From positions 87,875,836-87,939,835 of the forward strand of contig NC_088295.1 of the NCBI RefSeq assembly GCF_032854445.1: 64,000 bases of DNA, in the 5' to 3' direction. Below, piece by piece: positions 12,430 to 24,618 of this stretch (its first letter is position 1; each line of letters opens with the position of its first letter). The translations under genes and the position numbers were made by a program. Under the pieces are notes generated by a model that saw only the letters and a program-made list of their open reading frames with translations, did no database searches and was not told the DNA's origin. The stretch is from Liolophura sinensis. Lineage: Eukaryota; Mollusca; Polyplacophora; Chitonida; Chitonidae.

Positions 12430-13730
12430 AAATCATTCGGATGCACTTTTCTTATATTATTAGGGGCAGCTACTGACTGTGAAATGTATTGCCTGCATAT
12501 GAGTAGGTGTAAATAGGTCCAAACTGTGCTCCAATTCCAACTGGTCTTTGAAAGCTGTGGACATGGTCGCTCAAAACTCAGCAGTAATAACTTGGTGGAT
12601 ATCGGCACAGTATGTATATATCAATGAGATGGTCACGATTGTCTTACACGCTTCCTTGAAAAACAAAAACCCAGGCGGTACAGAGATAACATAAGTATAT
12701 TTTACTTAATATCCATTATTAGACAGCAGTACACTTGCATATGATGTATAGTTTGAGATATCGAAAAAAGCTGAAAGACCTTATCACGTGCGGCCAAAGA
12801 GGAAGCCAGTATGAGCTAGATAAAATATTGGAACAATATTAATTTTGGTGATATTTTATAGTCTTCTCTTCACTTTAACTATTTTAAAACATGAGTGAAA
12901 AAAAACAAAGATCTTATCCATAAAAATGTTCACCACTTTTTGATAGTAATGATAAAAAGCGTGATTTTCTAATTCTTAAATTTGGTGACAATGTGCAATA
13001 CAGAGGAATAAAAGGTATTCATGTAGTCATCAAATGTAAAACGCCTGTTCTTGTCAGTCTATTGCAATTTGTTCAGTAGCTATCATACTGTCATGCTTAG
13101 TCTTTAAAAGGAAAACAAAACATTCATTTTATTCAATGCATTCTGCCTTAATGTCTTCTTAAATATTCAAAGTTTATTGCATGAACTTCAACAATGAGCA
13201 AGGATTGAAGCCACATTACTGTGCAGCAATAATTAAACATAAACTCAAATCTAAATGCAGCAAATAACAGTACGTGTATTTCTTGAAAGCCAACATTTGC
13301 CTTTCTCTTCGCATCTCCGCGATTCCACGAGTTCCGCGGAGCCTGACAAGAGTAAACCAATCTTGCCGCTCAAACGTGTTAAGATACGTCGGCCTGCTAA
13401 ATGTACTACATGGAAAAACTTACAACATCACTGTAACCAATACAGTAAAACTGATGTAAGATGGCAGTGAATACAGCAAGTTTTGAAACTCATTTTACGA
13501 GAAGAAATTTAAAAAAAATACTACCTACTGACTAACTTTCAGCTTGACAGCGGCGACGGTTTCCGATCAGATGACCTTCAAAACTCACAAAAATGCACGT
13601 CTTCGAGATATAATTGCAATTTATAGAAAAAGAATACATCACAGAAGAAACTTAAACAAGATTCGTCTTCAGTGGGCCATACTATATCCAGCTGTATACA
13701 TTTCATCTGAGAATTCAAAAACAGGTTTAG
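12430..13730. other. Intergenic, nothing recognised
   Basis: Only short unrecognised open frames. The 13255-13470 frame is slightly less AT-rich than its surroundings but shows no domain and no consistent splice sites. Confidence 0.5.
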
Positions 13731-13841
13731 GGCCTCGGTGGCCGAAGTGGTTAGCGTGCCAACGAAAGGCCTGTTTTCCCGGGTTTCCTCCCAACATAAT
13801 ACTGGCCCTCGTCACATAAACATCAATGAAATAAACCAAAA
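13731..13841 (+). mobile_element. MetaSINE-like SINE (family A), heavily shortened
   Basis: Head ggcctcggtggccgaagtgg, then a jump to cccgggtttcctcccaacat and a worn tail ending aaataaacc. The middle of the head and part of the tail domain are missing. It abuts a family B SINE directly downstream. Confidence 0.65.
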
Positions 13842-14195
13842 ACAGGCGGCCTATTGCTTAGAGCGTCCGTCTCTAAGCCCAAAGATCAAACCCGGGTTTT
13901 GTCATATAAAAGACTTTCAAAATGGTATTTGTTGCTGCCTCGTTTGACGCTGATCACTGAGAGGTTAGAGTAAGGAAACGGGTCTGGTTGTTCCGTTGTC
14001 AGCATAATGTGACTGGGCGGTGTGTCATGTCTGGTGTCTTCGGTGGATGTAGCATTTTGGCGTCTTGGACTCACCCTGGCACAAGAAGACACAGTATATC
14101 TAAACACGCCTAAGGACTCCTCGTCCTGATATGACTGAAAATTTGTTAAGTGCGATGTAACAATCCAGTCAGAGCCATACATACATACACACAAA
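13842..14195 (+). mobile_element. tRNA-derived SINE (family B), near full length
   Basis: The head has an A-box-like tgcttagagcgtccg and a cccgggttttgtcat B-box-like region. The body contains tgttgctgcctcg, gtgtcatgtctggtgtcttc and ctggcacaagaagacac. It ends in a worn gtgcgatgtaa motif and a catacatacatacaca tail. Related copies lie at 30341-30570, 39869-39959 and 57990-58255. I know the pattern from the copies here but not a published name. Confidence 0.7.
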
Positions 14196-14261
14196 CGTTC
14201 TCAAATAATGTAGTCAGGTAGCGTGCGAATAAGGTTATGGTGCTAAGAATATGTAGTATGC

Positions 14262-16029
14262 AACCAAGAAACAGTATAGTCAATCGGAATGTGAAACAGG
14301 CAATAGCGTCTTGAATGGGTTGATGTATTTATGCGTCAAAACAGTCATTCGTTTACCAGCCGAAATGGGCGTTCCGGTCAATAATCACAAAGCCAATTCC
14401 CACAGCTACATTTACGCAAGCCATCAATGAATTACGAAAACATATAAAGTACGAAGTTAGGACGAAATCATGAAAACAGAACCTGTCAACAGTTTTCGGT
14501 GACGGTAAAGACGGTAGTAATGTTCTAACTGGTCATATATCCAACGCGGCAATGTAAGTCAACACAAAGAATACATGTCACCATGCCAGTGACTTTGACT
14601 CCCTTGTCCACATTTACTTACGAGAGAATTATATTCCTTGTAAAAGTTAAGAAACTTACCGTGAAAACGTTTGATGGAATAGCCTTGACACACCAACTTT
14701 CGCGGTAGTAACTGATAGAATTCGTCACACAACACAAGGACTTAACAAATGCCACAACACGAAATGTACACACGCCATACCCAGGACTCTTCGGTATATT
14801 ACTATACAAGTGAGGATAATATTACGAAGTCAAATTGAAACGATCAGTTCGATGTATGAAAGAGCAATGAAGAAAAGCATAAAGAAACAGGCAACAATAG
14901 TTACAAAATACGGTGCTGATATTACTGTGAACTGAATGATCTGACAGGTATGCCATCAATGTAATTATGCTATGAATAAGATACAGTAGTTCACAGATCC
15001 AAGTAAGGTGGTGCAAATGGTAATGGTTAGTTGAACAGAAAGATATCCGACGAAAGTAACGGTGCTGTAAACAAAGAAGCAGACCCGAGTCAGGCTGAAG
15101 GACTGAAAAGTTTTACATTTTACAATTTTATGTTTTGTAACATATGTCCAAAACCCAAATTCAAATTGTGCAGAGAGCAAGAAATAATTTTGGTCATCAT
15201 TTTTGGCAGGAATTCACGTTTGAAAATTTAAATATTTGCGCTGATTTCGTGAGGAAAGGGTGGCTTATTTGATGATGTGAAACTTTGAAATTATGTCTAT
15301 ACATAGATATTTCCTCGCCTGATGCTTCAATGTAAATATTGAGACTAAACCTCTTGTTCAAATAGGTCATTGAAGAAACAATGTCAGGGAATACCTGTGT
15401 GCGCAGCGATTGTGCATGACTGAACAGCCATTGGTGTGAACAGTCAGTTCTGATGTAGACATCAATGTACATGTACATTCATATTCAGATTTATTCACCA
15501 CCAATAAAGTACACATTATTCAATAGTGGATATCAGTGTGACGGGGAATTAAACCCTGCATGGCTTGAGTTATCACTGATGTTATGTACAAGGAATTAGT
15601 GGATCGGGTCATGGCATGGCATTAAAAGTGGAAATTAATTAAAAATGTTAGTTTGAGTTTTATGGGACGCTTGTTCTTTAATCTTATCTTTAAAGTTTGG
15701 ATATGAAGATACAGGTTAGTTCTGCAGCATGGTTTACACAAATTTAACCTGCTTCCTTTGGTCTGAAAATAATGTTCATTTGAAACCTTCTTAAAATATC
15801 GTTTAAACTATTCAGGTACTTCACAGTGTTTATATATAAATATTTGGCATATCTACGTGCGCATAAATGAGTTACAAAATCAAGAGTATCTCAAAGAGTG
15901 CAGAAAAAATTAATATTCTCATAACCCTTGTTTGAAGAGGAGCAACAGGTCTAAAATAATTTCACAGTGTAACAGATAAGGACACACAAGACTTATTTAT
16001 TTGATTGGTGTCTTACGCCGTACTCAAGA
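14262..16029 (+). repeat. Left arm of a 5.3-kb palindrome
   Basis: This 1.77-kb segment is repeated in reverse complement at 17765-19539 with only about 1% visible difference. Matching reading frames in both arms (for example 93 codons at 15197-15478 minus and 18320-18601 plus, identical in translation) are a consequence of the duplication. None resembles a known protein, so I do not call them genes. The outer end reads aaccaagaaacagtatag. No target-site duplication is visible at the outer ends. Confidence 0.95.
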
Positions 16030-16088
16030 GGCTTCTGGGTCATTACGCTGTGCTAGCGCGTTAACCAACTGAGCCACGGAGGCCGATG
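15992..16088 (-). mobile_element. Family A SINE in the left arm, centre deleted
   Basis: The minus-strand element has a complete head (gagccacggaggcc region at its 16085 side) and the tail (ttatttatttgattggtg), but the central domain is gone. A 12-bp target-site duplication, ggacacacaaga, flanks it at 15980-15991 and 16089-16100. The right palindrome arm carries the same insertion at the same site. Confidence 0.85.
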
Positions 16089-16254
16089 GGACACACAAGA
16101 GAGTAATATAGTACAAGCGCGTGTCGTTTTGATATTAACACCATGCCTCATATGCGATAGCAGACCAATATTGCCTGACAGTTAATTTGAACGAGGCATT
16201 GATATGGCCCATCGAGATTAACTGATATTTCTATCATTTCTGAAGTTAGCAACT

Positions 16255-17722
16255 TGTTATTAGTCATTCGAATAACTAATAACTATCTCAGCAGCGGGTT
16301 AATTACTTACTAAGCCAGCACTGGGTAAGTTATTTGAATAACTAATAACTAACCAACAGCGGATAAGTCATTCGATTAACTAATAACTAACTATCAGTGA
16401 GTTAGGTAATCGTATAACTAATAATACACTTGTTGCTCTTTAGTTATTCCAAATCAGTTATTTGAATAACTGAAAACTAACACAGCAGCAGGTTAGTTAT
16501 TGGAATAACCATTATCTAACCCAGCAGCGGTGTGGTTATTCCAAATCAGTTATTTGAATAACTAATAACTATTACAGCAGCGGGTTAGTTATTCAGTTAA
16601 CTAATAACGAACTAACAGTGATTTCGGTAATCGAATAACTAAGAACTAACTAACAGAGAGATAGGTAAATAGGTGAATTATTGCAACAACCAATATCTAA
16701 CCAGCAGCGGGTTAGTTATTTGAAATTAGTTATTTGAATAACTAACATAGCAACAAGTTAATTATTCGAACTAGCAGCGGGTTAGTTATTCAAAATCAGT
16801 TATTCGAATAACTAATGACTGACACAGCAGCGGGTTAGATATTCGAATAACGAATAACTAACCAACAGCAGGTTAGTTATTTAAAATCATTTATTTGAAT
16901 AACTAACACAGCAGTTACATATTCGAACTATCAGTGGGTTAGTTATTCAAATAACTAGTAACTAACCAGCAGCGAATGGTAAATCGAATAACCAATAACT
17001 AACCCGCGATTGGTTGCTTATTAGTTATTCGAATAATTAACCTGCTGTTGTGTTTGTTATTAGTTATGCAAAAAACTGATTTTGAATAACTAGCTGGTTG
17101 CTGGCTGAGATATTGGTAATTCGAATAACTAGCCCACTGCTAGTTGGTTATTGGTTATCGGTTATCGGAATAAATAACTGATTTCGAATAACAAACCCGC
17201 TGCTGGTAATTTATTAGTTACTCAAAAAACTGATATTGAATAACTAACTGGTTGCTGGGTTAGATATTGGTAATTTGAATAACTAGCCTGCTGCTAGTTA
17301 GTTACTGGTCATTAATAATATAAAAAAGTAATTTCAAATACCTAATCTGCTGATGTGTCTGCTATTAGTTATTCGATTTAATAACTGATTTCGAATAACT
17401 AACCTGCCGCTGTGCTTGTTATTAGTTATTCGAATGACTGATTTCGAATTACTAGCCCACTGCTGGGTTATTGAAATAACTAACTGCTGCTGGTTCTAAA
17501 AACTAACCCACTGTTGGGTTAGTTATTAGTTATTTGAATAACTGATTTTAACAAATCGACAGCTGGGTTATTTAATGGTTGCTCTAATAACTGACCTGCT
17601 GCTGGTTAGTAACTAGTAATTGGAATAGCTAACCCGCTGCTGGTTTGTTATTGGTTATTCTATTTAATAACTGATTTCGAATAACTAACCCGCTGCTGGA
17701 TAGTTACTAGTAATTCGAATAA
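16255..17722. repeat. AATAACT-type palindromic satellite array with central orientation switch
   Basis: Up to about 17000 the unit reads cagcagcgggttagttattc followed by gaataactaataactaac. After that it appears as the reverse complement (aacccgctgctggttagtta and so on). Each unit contains the self-complementary core gttattcgaataac, so it could fold at every repeat. Unit length varies (roughly 35-60 bp) and copies are diverged. No open frame or promoter is evident. Confidence 0.9.
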
Positions 17723-17807
17723 CCCCCCACCATAATGCTGACCTCCGTCGTATAAGTGAAATATTCTTGAGTACGGCGTAAGACACCAATCAAATAAATA
17801 AATAAAT
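17723..17807 (+). mobile_element. Family A SINE in the right arm, head lost
   Basis: Begins abruptly inside the central domain (ccaccataatgctgacctcc) where it joins the satellite array, then continues to the (AAAT)n tail. Its downstream flank (tcctgtctgtcc, 17807-17818) is the reverse complement, with two changes, of the target site that flanks the left-arm SINE. It is therefore the same ancestral insertion, cut at the duplication junction. Confidence 0.8.
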
Positions 17808-19539
17808 CCTGTCTGTCCTTATCTGTTACACTGTGAAATTATTTTAGACCTGTTGCTCCTCTTCAAACAAGGGTTATGAGAATATTAATTTTTTCTGCAC
17901 TCTTTGAGATACTCTTGATTATGTAACTCATTTATGCGCTCGTAGATATGCCAAATATTTATATATAAACACTGTGAAGTACCTGAATAGTTTAAACGAT
18001 ATTTTAAGAAGGTTTCAAATGAACATTATTTTCAGACCAAAGGAAGCAGGTTAAATTTGTGTAAACCATGCTGCAGAACTAACCCATACCTTCATATCCA
18101 AACTTTAAAGATAAGATTAAAGAACAAGCGTCCCATAAAACTCAAACTAACATTTTTAATTAATTTCCACTTTTAATGCCATGCCATGACCCGATCCACT
18201 AATTCCTTGTACATAACATCAGTGATAACTCAAGCCATGCAGGGTTTAATTCCCCGTCACACTGATATCCACTATTGAATAATGTGTACTTTATTGGTGG
18301 TGAATAAATCTGAATATGAATGTACATGTACATTGATGTCTACATCAGAACTGACTGTTCACACCAATGGCTGTTCAGTCATGCACAATCGCTGCGCACA
18401 CAGGTATTCCCTGACATTGTTTCTTCAATGACCTATTTGAACAAGAGGTTTAGCCTCAATATTTACATTGAAGCATCAGGCGAGGAAATATCTATGTATA
18501 GACATAATTTCAAAGTTTCACATCATCAAATAAGCCACCCTTTCCTCACGAAATCAGCGCAAATATTTAAGTTTTCAAACGTGAATTCCTGCCAAAAATG
18601 ATGACCAAAATTATTTCTTGCTCTCTGCACAATTTGAATTTGGGTTTTGGACATATGTTACAAAACATAAAATTGTAAAATGTAAAACTTTTCAGTCCTT
18701 CAGCCTGATTCGAGTCTGCTTCTTTGTTTACAGCACCGTTACTTTCGTCGGATATCTTTCTATTCAACTAACCATTACCATTTGCACCACCTTACTTGGA
18801 TCTGTGAACTACTGTATCTTATTCATCGCATAATTGCATTGATGGCATACCTGTCAGATCATTCAGTTCACAGTAATATCAGCACCGTATTTTGTAACTC
18901 TTGTTGCCTGTTTCTTTATGCTTTTCTTCATTGCTCTTTCATACATCGAACTGATCGTTTCAATTTGACTTCGTAATATTATCCTCACTTGTATAGTAAT
19001 ATACCGAAGAGTCCTGGGTATGGCGTGTGTACATTTCGTGTTGTGGCATTTGTTAAGTCCTTGTGTTGTGTGACGAATTCTATCAGTTACTACCGCGAAA
19101 GTTGGTGTGTCAAGGCTATTCCATCAAACGTTTTCACGGTAAGTTTCTTAACTTTTACAAAGAATATAATTCTCTCGTAAGTAAATGTGGACAAGGGAGT
19201 CAAAGTCACTGGCATGGTGACATGTATTCTTTGTGTTGACTTACATTGCCGCGTTGGATATATGACCAGTTAGAACATTACTACCGCTTTTCCATCATCA
19301 CCGAAAACTGTTGACAGGTTCTGTTTTCATGATTTCGTCCTAACTTCGTACTTTATATGTTTTCGTAATTCATTGATGGCTTGCGTAAATGTAGCTGTGG
19401 GAATTGGCTTTGTGATTATTGGCCGGAACGCCCATTTCGGCTGGTAAACGAATGACTGTTTCGACGCATAAATACATCAACCCATTCAAGACGCTATTAC
19501 CTGTTTCACATTCCGATTGACTATACTGTTTCTTGATTG
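17765..19539 (-). repeat. Right arm of the 5.3-kb palindrome
   Basis: Reverse complement of 14262-16029, with scattered single-base differences and small indels (for example cctgattcgagtctg against the left arm's cagactcgggtcagg). The sequence differences argue that the arms are two real copies, although collapse of two haplotypes into one assembly cannot be excluded from sequence alone. Confidence 0.95.
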
Positions 19540-19540
19540 A

Positions 19541-19600
19541 GTGGGTTATTTTTTATTTGAATAACTAATAGCTAACCCCCTGTTAACTTCAGGGTGCTCA
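19541..19600 (+). repeat. Satellite unit outside the right palindrome arm
   Basis: Immediately beyond the right arm lies gtgggttattttttatttga followed by ataactaatagctaaccccc, one unit of the same AATAACT repeat that fills the palindrome centre. No such unit is seen outside the left arm. Confidence 0.7.
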
Positions 19601-20330
19601 TTTCTGAATGGTTATTCAAACATAAATTTGGTCTTACTACTTTACGCGTTAGCTAATTTGCAAGTATCCAAATAAACAATTTGTTCCATGGTAACAGTTG
19701 TCAGAGCATAACACTTGTGTCATCAGCAAACAATAGTTCATTCAACAAATTGGTAATATCTTGGATGTGATCATTTATTTAGTTTGGAGAAGTTGATCAA
19801 AAGAAAAAGTGTTTGAACGTGCATTGTGTAGATAATCAACAATACAGGTGCTGGGCTCACTTACTCTTACTCATTATTGAAAAAGTTTATTTATGTATTT
19901 ATTGCTTTTTGCTTAAGAAATACATATGTAGATGTAGAATATTATCCGGGGGTAGTTCGCCAAACTGTGTGCAATCATACTCCTATCCCTCCAAGCTTGT
20001 TTTCCATCACTGCCACCACTAGACAACCTTGAACTTTGGGCCCTGTATGACGCACGTGAACTTGTTTACGTTTAGCTTCATTACTAGTGTCAACGTATTT
20101 AGGAAACAATCATAAATAACATCGATTCTAGTGCCCGTTAGGATGTGCATATCTGAGATAATGAAGAATACACATTTATCAACTATTGATAGAAACAAAA
20201 CTTGAGAGAGAGAGCTTTTTTCTGGCATCTACTAGTAGTGGCAGTGGTGAAAGCAATAAACAGCGAACGTTCAACTGACCACACGGCAACTGGAAGGAAG
20301 ACATTGCCAGAGGTGTTCAATATGGCTATT
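19601..20330. other. Intergenic, nothing recognised
   Basis: AT-rich sequence with short unrecognised frames. Confidence 0.5.
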
Positions 20331-20602
20331 GCTGAATTAGACTAAGGGAAATCACACAAATATATCATATGTCAAAACAATGTTAAGTACGACGTAAAAC
20401 CCCATGTATGTATGTATGTATGTATGTATGTATGTATGTATGTATGTATGTATGTATGTATGTATGTATGTATGTATGTATGTATGTATGTATGTATGTA
20501 TGTATGTGTGTATGTATGTGTGTGTATGTGTGTATGTGTGTATGTGCGTGTGCGTGCGTGCGTGCGTGCGTGCGCACATACATACATACATACATACATA
20601 CA

Positions 20603-20633
<31 letters not shown>

Positions 20634-20635
20634 TC
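20331..20635 (+). repeat. Fold-back (TATG)n/(CATA)n microsatellite grown at a family B SINE tail
   Basis: The stretch starts with a family B 3' end (gttaagtacgacgtaaaacc at about 20382-20401), runs through about 27 copies of tatg with tgtg and gcgt interruptions, then switches at about 20575 to about 14 copies of cata. The two halves are complementary and could form a long hairpin. Open frames through it, on both strands, are artefacts of the repeat. Confidence 0.85.
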
Positions 20636-20640
20636 TGTGA

Positions 20641-23600
20641 CTCCGACATTACATGTTGAGCTATAATCTGTATTGTTCTTACAGATTGCAAAGAAATACT
20701 GCCCGTGCATATCGATCAGCTATCGTGGTTTTCGCTGTTCGTTTTTGGGCTGAGGGAAACGCGCATAGTCTGTTGGCTCTCTCATAAAGAAATGAAAGGT
20801 TTCATGAGGTGATATTTATTGTCGTGTGTTAAGTTCATATACATCTGCACGAGACCTCCTGGCTCAATATTTGCTGTATCAAATAGAAGCCCATTTTACT
20901 CTAGCCGTTTGATAGGTATCAATATTATAGGACATATAATAGTGTCAAGACTGACGATTGTGTGGTATTTGTTAAGCGCTGTGTCAGGTACAACAGGATC
21001 TATTTTTTCACCGTTCAATCACCCGACACGATACCAGAAACTCACGCGTAGAATGGCCATTTGTTCTTTGACCAAACTCCCTCCCTCTGTGACGTGTTGG
21101 CGCCTGTATAAAACTAATTCTGCTTCCCTGGCATCTAGCATTGTCTGGCAGCGAATGGGTCACGAAACACCCCAGCTGGACAGTCCCTTGTTTTGAACGC
21201 TGCTGAGAAATCCGAATATTGATTGATTTGTTTGCCAAACGCTGTTTTGCAGTGTTGAATAGTATACTGTCAGTTCCCGGATTCCTTCTTCATGAGTTTC
21301 CCATGGCAAGCAAACATGTTCATCGAGAAACTAAGCACGCCCAGAACTACTTTTATCAGTAAAAACTAAACAATTTCACTAGTCCAGAATAAATAAGTAA
21401 ACGTCTAGTCTTCTGTCTAAGAGCAATCTTCAATGTGAGTGAACAAAGAATGATTCTAGAGTAGAAACAATGCCCCCACACGTCGTTTGCATGGAATGTG
21501 CCGTTTGATTTGTCTTGTTTTCACCGGTAGAATATCAAATGAATATCAAATGGTAGATACAAAATGAAACCTGGAAGACACATCTCTGAGTGCATTTTAC
21601 ACAAGTTGATTCATTTTTAAAGTTAACGTCCTCAGCCCTATTCAGGGAAAGAGCGGATTTATATATTTATTATATGAATTTAACAATAAGAATGTCAAGA
21701 ATTCTCTCTGAAAGTGAAGGATATTGTGAAATAAATATGCATATATGTCGAAAAAGTTTCATCTTCACGGACGAAAAACGCATTTAAAAGGTCTCCACGC
21801 TACGTATTCTTTCCCGGACTTAATAATTTATTTAGCGTTGTTACCGACCTCAGAAAGTAAACAATAACAAAAGGTTTCATTGATTGACAGCACTGTTCAT
21901 GTTCAGCTCGTGTTATGTGTGCAGCAAAGGTGTAAGGCAGCCACAGCTAATGACTAGTCATCATCATTTCCTCCTTACGAGAGTTTCCGGAATGACCGGA
22001 AGTGACGAAGTTGGTGCTGTGAGTTCGTGGGGCTGCACTACCGGATCGCCAACCTCAGATAGTGGCTTGTTTCCGCTTGATACTTGCTGGCTGATCTCGG
22101 TCGATAAAGGTAATGACAAGACATCCCAAACGACAGGAAAGCCGTAAGACATATTCAGAAAGTCTTCGTGTGGATTTTGGCTTCAGAATTTGCGTTTGTC
22201 ACTGCGTTATCTGTTGGCCATAATGATCCCAATTCATACACCAGAAACAACTCAAGACAGAGTCAAATCCACCCGTATTCATTGTGTAATTAACTGCATT
22301 TACAGCAGCTTCATTCGTTCCTCTGTTAACATGACTTTGAAATATAGCCTTGTCTGTAAACAACGGTGTTTTTGCACTTGTGCAAATGAAATAAGCACAA
22401 TCCATCTTGTATCCAAATCGCAAAATGGAGAACAAAAAGGAACAACTTCGTGTATGTACGACTAGAGTACGGCAATATGAATTTAACAAGACCTATACAT
22501 CAATCTTCCGATGTCTTCCAAAATCCACTATACTAAAGTAAGCCTTGAATCGATTGTCTATTATTGACCATGTTCTATATGTTTTCGAAATGAAGTAATC
22601 GAAGTTTGGCTGAAACGCTTTTAAGGTTTGTCAGTGTGATTTTTCGCGTCTGTCTTGGATATTTAGCATTAGATTTTCGTTGATGTCTTAATGCTGGTTG
22701 GAACCAATCATTGGCATATTATTGATTACTGTTGTCTACCTGGTAGGCTGCTTTGATGGTGGCTGAGCATGAAGGATCCCAATAGGTCACAGAGGGACGT
22801 GTGAGATCTCACGCCTCTATACGATTTAACATCACATACACATCACATTAATTATTCATTTATTGGGTGTGGTCAGACAAAACTTTGCCCATCAAAGAAA
22901 AAGCCGCAGTCTGCATGGTTGTGGCTTAAGCTGGAACACCTCAGATTACTGATACCATCTGCAAGCACCGGATTGTAGCTTCGTCTTATAATCATTGGTG
23001 TAAGTCCAAAAGTATATTCGGACAAAACAGGTAAGGCAAACTCCCACTATTTATACAGTAGTTACACTTTATCAATGTAGTAATGAGTTTATGTTCAGTT
23101 AATATTGATTAAATTATGTTAAAGGTTGCTTGGTTATAAAGACTACAATACTATTGCCAGTCAAAAATTTATTTTTACTCCAGTGTGCGTCCAACAGCGG
23201 TAAGATTTAATGCAGAGTTTAAAAAATAAAACAATTTTTCGGAACTCCTCCAGTAAAGAATTTAGTTGAAACATATTCCATAATGAAAATGTAAATGTAA
23301 AGATCACTGCCATCGTGTTTGGGTTGTTTTCAAAAATGTTACCAGCTGTGCCTATTGAATAGTACCTACAAGGAGAGAAATTACTTATCTCTGTGTAGGA
23401 AATCATTAATGGTGTACATCGGCATTCCATACACGTACTCGGTATATATTTTTATGTAAGATCGATGGTTTGTTAACATTTAATATTCCAGAGGTTTACA
23501 AAGTAGAAAATATGGTTAAATATAATCACGCAGTCTGGAAATCTTTATTTTACATGGTGGGCCAAATATCAATTTTTACACCAGATTATACCTACGCTAT

Positions 23601-24233
23601 ATATAATCAGCTTCTACTAAAGATTCTTCTTTGGAATATGAAACCCCCAAAATATCTTCAGAAAGAATAACATTTAACTCATCTGCCGTTTATACAAACC
23701 TAGTACCCACTTAGGTTTGTCCGTTTGCCCCGCGAAAATGGTCAATAGTAAAATACAAAAAGTAAAGACTGTCAAAGGCAGAAGTTAATATTTAGCGGAA
23801 CGAGAAAGACTACACATCATTACCTTATTCGTATTAAGTCATTATTTAATGGCTTTACACAGCCACTGAAAAAAGCAACATATGCAGACTGTATTCCTTT
23901 GCTGGACTAAATGACAATGTCATGGCACAACAGTTAAATGTGTCTAGCAACACTAGAACTGTAAGACTACATGCAGGTGATTTAACCTTGCTGTCCAAAA
24001 ACTTTTATCGTCACATATAAATTAGACAAACAGTCAATGAACGAGTACAATCGTTCTATTACTTACCTTCAAGTTGGGGATTTTTCTTTACATTTTATTT
24101 TTATAGCTGTTATTTTGATGTTTCACAGAATTCAAAAGTGGTATTCTAAACAGGATTTCTGACTGAAGGAAAATCGTGACTAAAGACCATTTGTGTCAAG
24201 TAAGTGATGCAAAAAGATAACAGATTACAGTTT
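20641..24233. other. Intergenic sequence upstream of the GPCR
   Basis: No exon is recognised. Frames at 20819-21196 and 21884-22147 sit in slightly more GC-rich DNA but lack domains and clear splice partners. This region may hold the promoter and the untranslated first exon of the GPCR. Confidence 0.45.
21090..21113 (+). promoter_or_regulatory. possible core promoter (TATA box with CRE-like half site)
   Basis: tgacgtg at 21090-21096 is followed by ggcgcc and TATAAAA at 21107-21113, in a locally GC-richer patch. It lies 3.5 kb upstream of the GPCR coding exon, which appears to have a 5'UTR intron, so it could serve that gene. This is conjecture: such motifs occur by chance. Confidence 0.2.
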
Positions 24234-24278
24234 TCTTGAATACGGCGTAAAACATCAATGAAATAAATAAGTAAATAA
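24234..24278 (+). mobile_element. Family A SINE tail fragment
   Basis: Only the 3' end remains: tcttgaatacggcgtaaaac followed by an (AAAT)n-like tail. Confidence 0.6.
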
Positions 24279-24570
24279 CAGATTAAACATTTATAAAATG
24301 GTTATATTCTGGTCCACCCACAAAACTATTAAATAAATAAAATAACATTGAGTATGGTGCTAACTTTTCTAAAGTTTTTTCAAAATAGTATAAACCAATT
24401 TTTGGCTAAAAATGATATGATACACGAAAGATTTGTTCGTTAAATTTTTCGCCCAAATATTAGGGAGGGCATTTTACCAACATTTATTATAATTGTACCT
24501 CTAGAATTGATTTATAAAGTGACCAGGATGTAGATCGGGTCATATGGATGAGGTAGATTAAATTGAACTG

Positions 24571-24618
24571 ATGTTGGTTTTTCAGGGGCTCATCTCGAAC
24601 TCAGCACTCGAGCTAATA
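24571..24618 (+). promoter_or_regulatory. Probable 3' splice site and start of the GPCR coding exon
   Basis: A pyrimidine-rich ttggtttttcag ends with AG at 24584-24585. It makes the in-frame ATG at 24571 intronic and puts the first exonic ATG at 24619. An aactgat branch-point-like sequence lies just upstream. The first untranslated exon is not identified. Confidence 0.55.

Noticed and set aside
15197-15478. 93-codon ORF conserved between 15197-15478 and 18320-18601
   Set aside because: Identity is explained by the recent inverted duplication of the whole arm, not by protein selection; no known domain.
24571-24618. Upstream in-frame ATG at 24571 as the GPCR start
   Set aside because: A good splice acceptor at 24584-24585 places it in an intron; the ATG at 24619 begins the exon's open frame.
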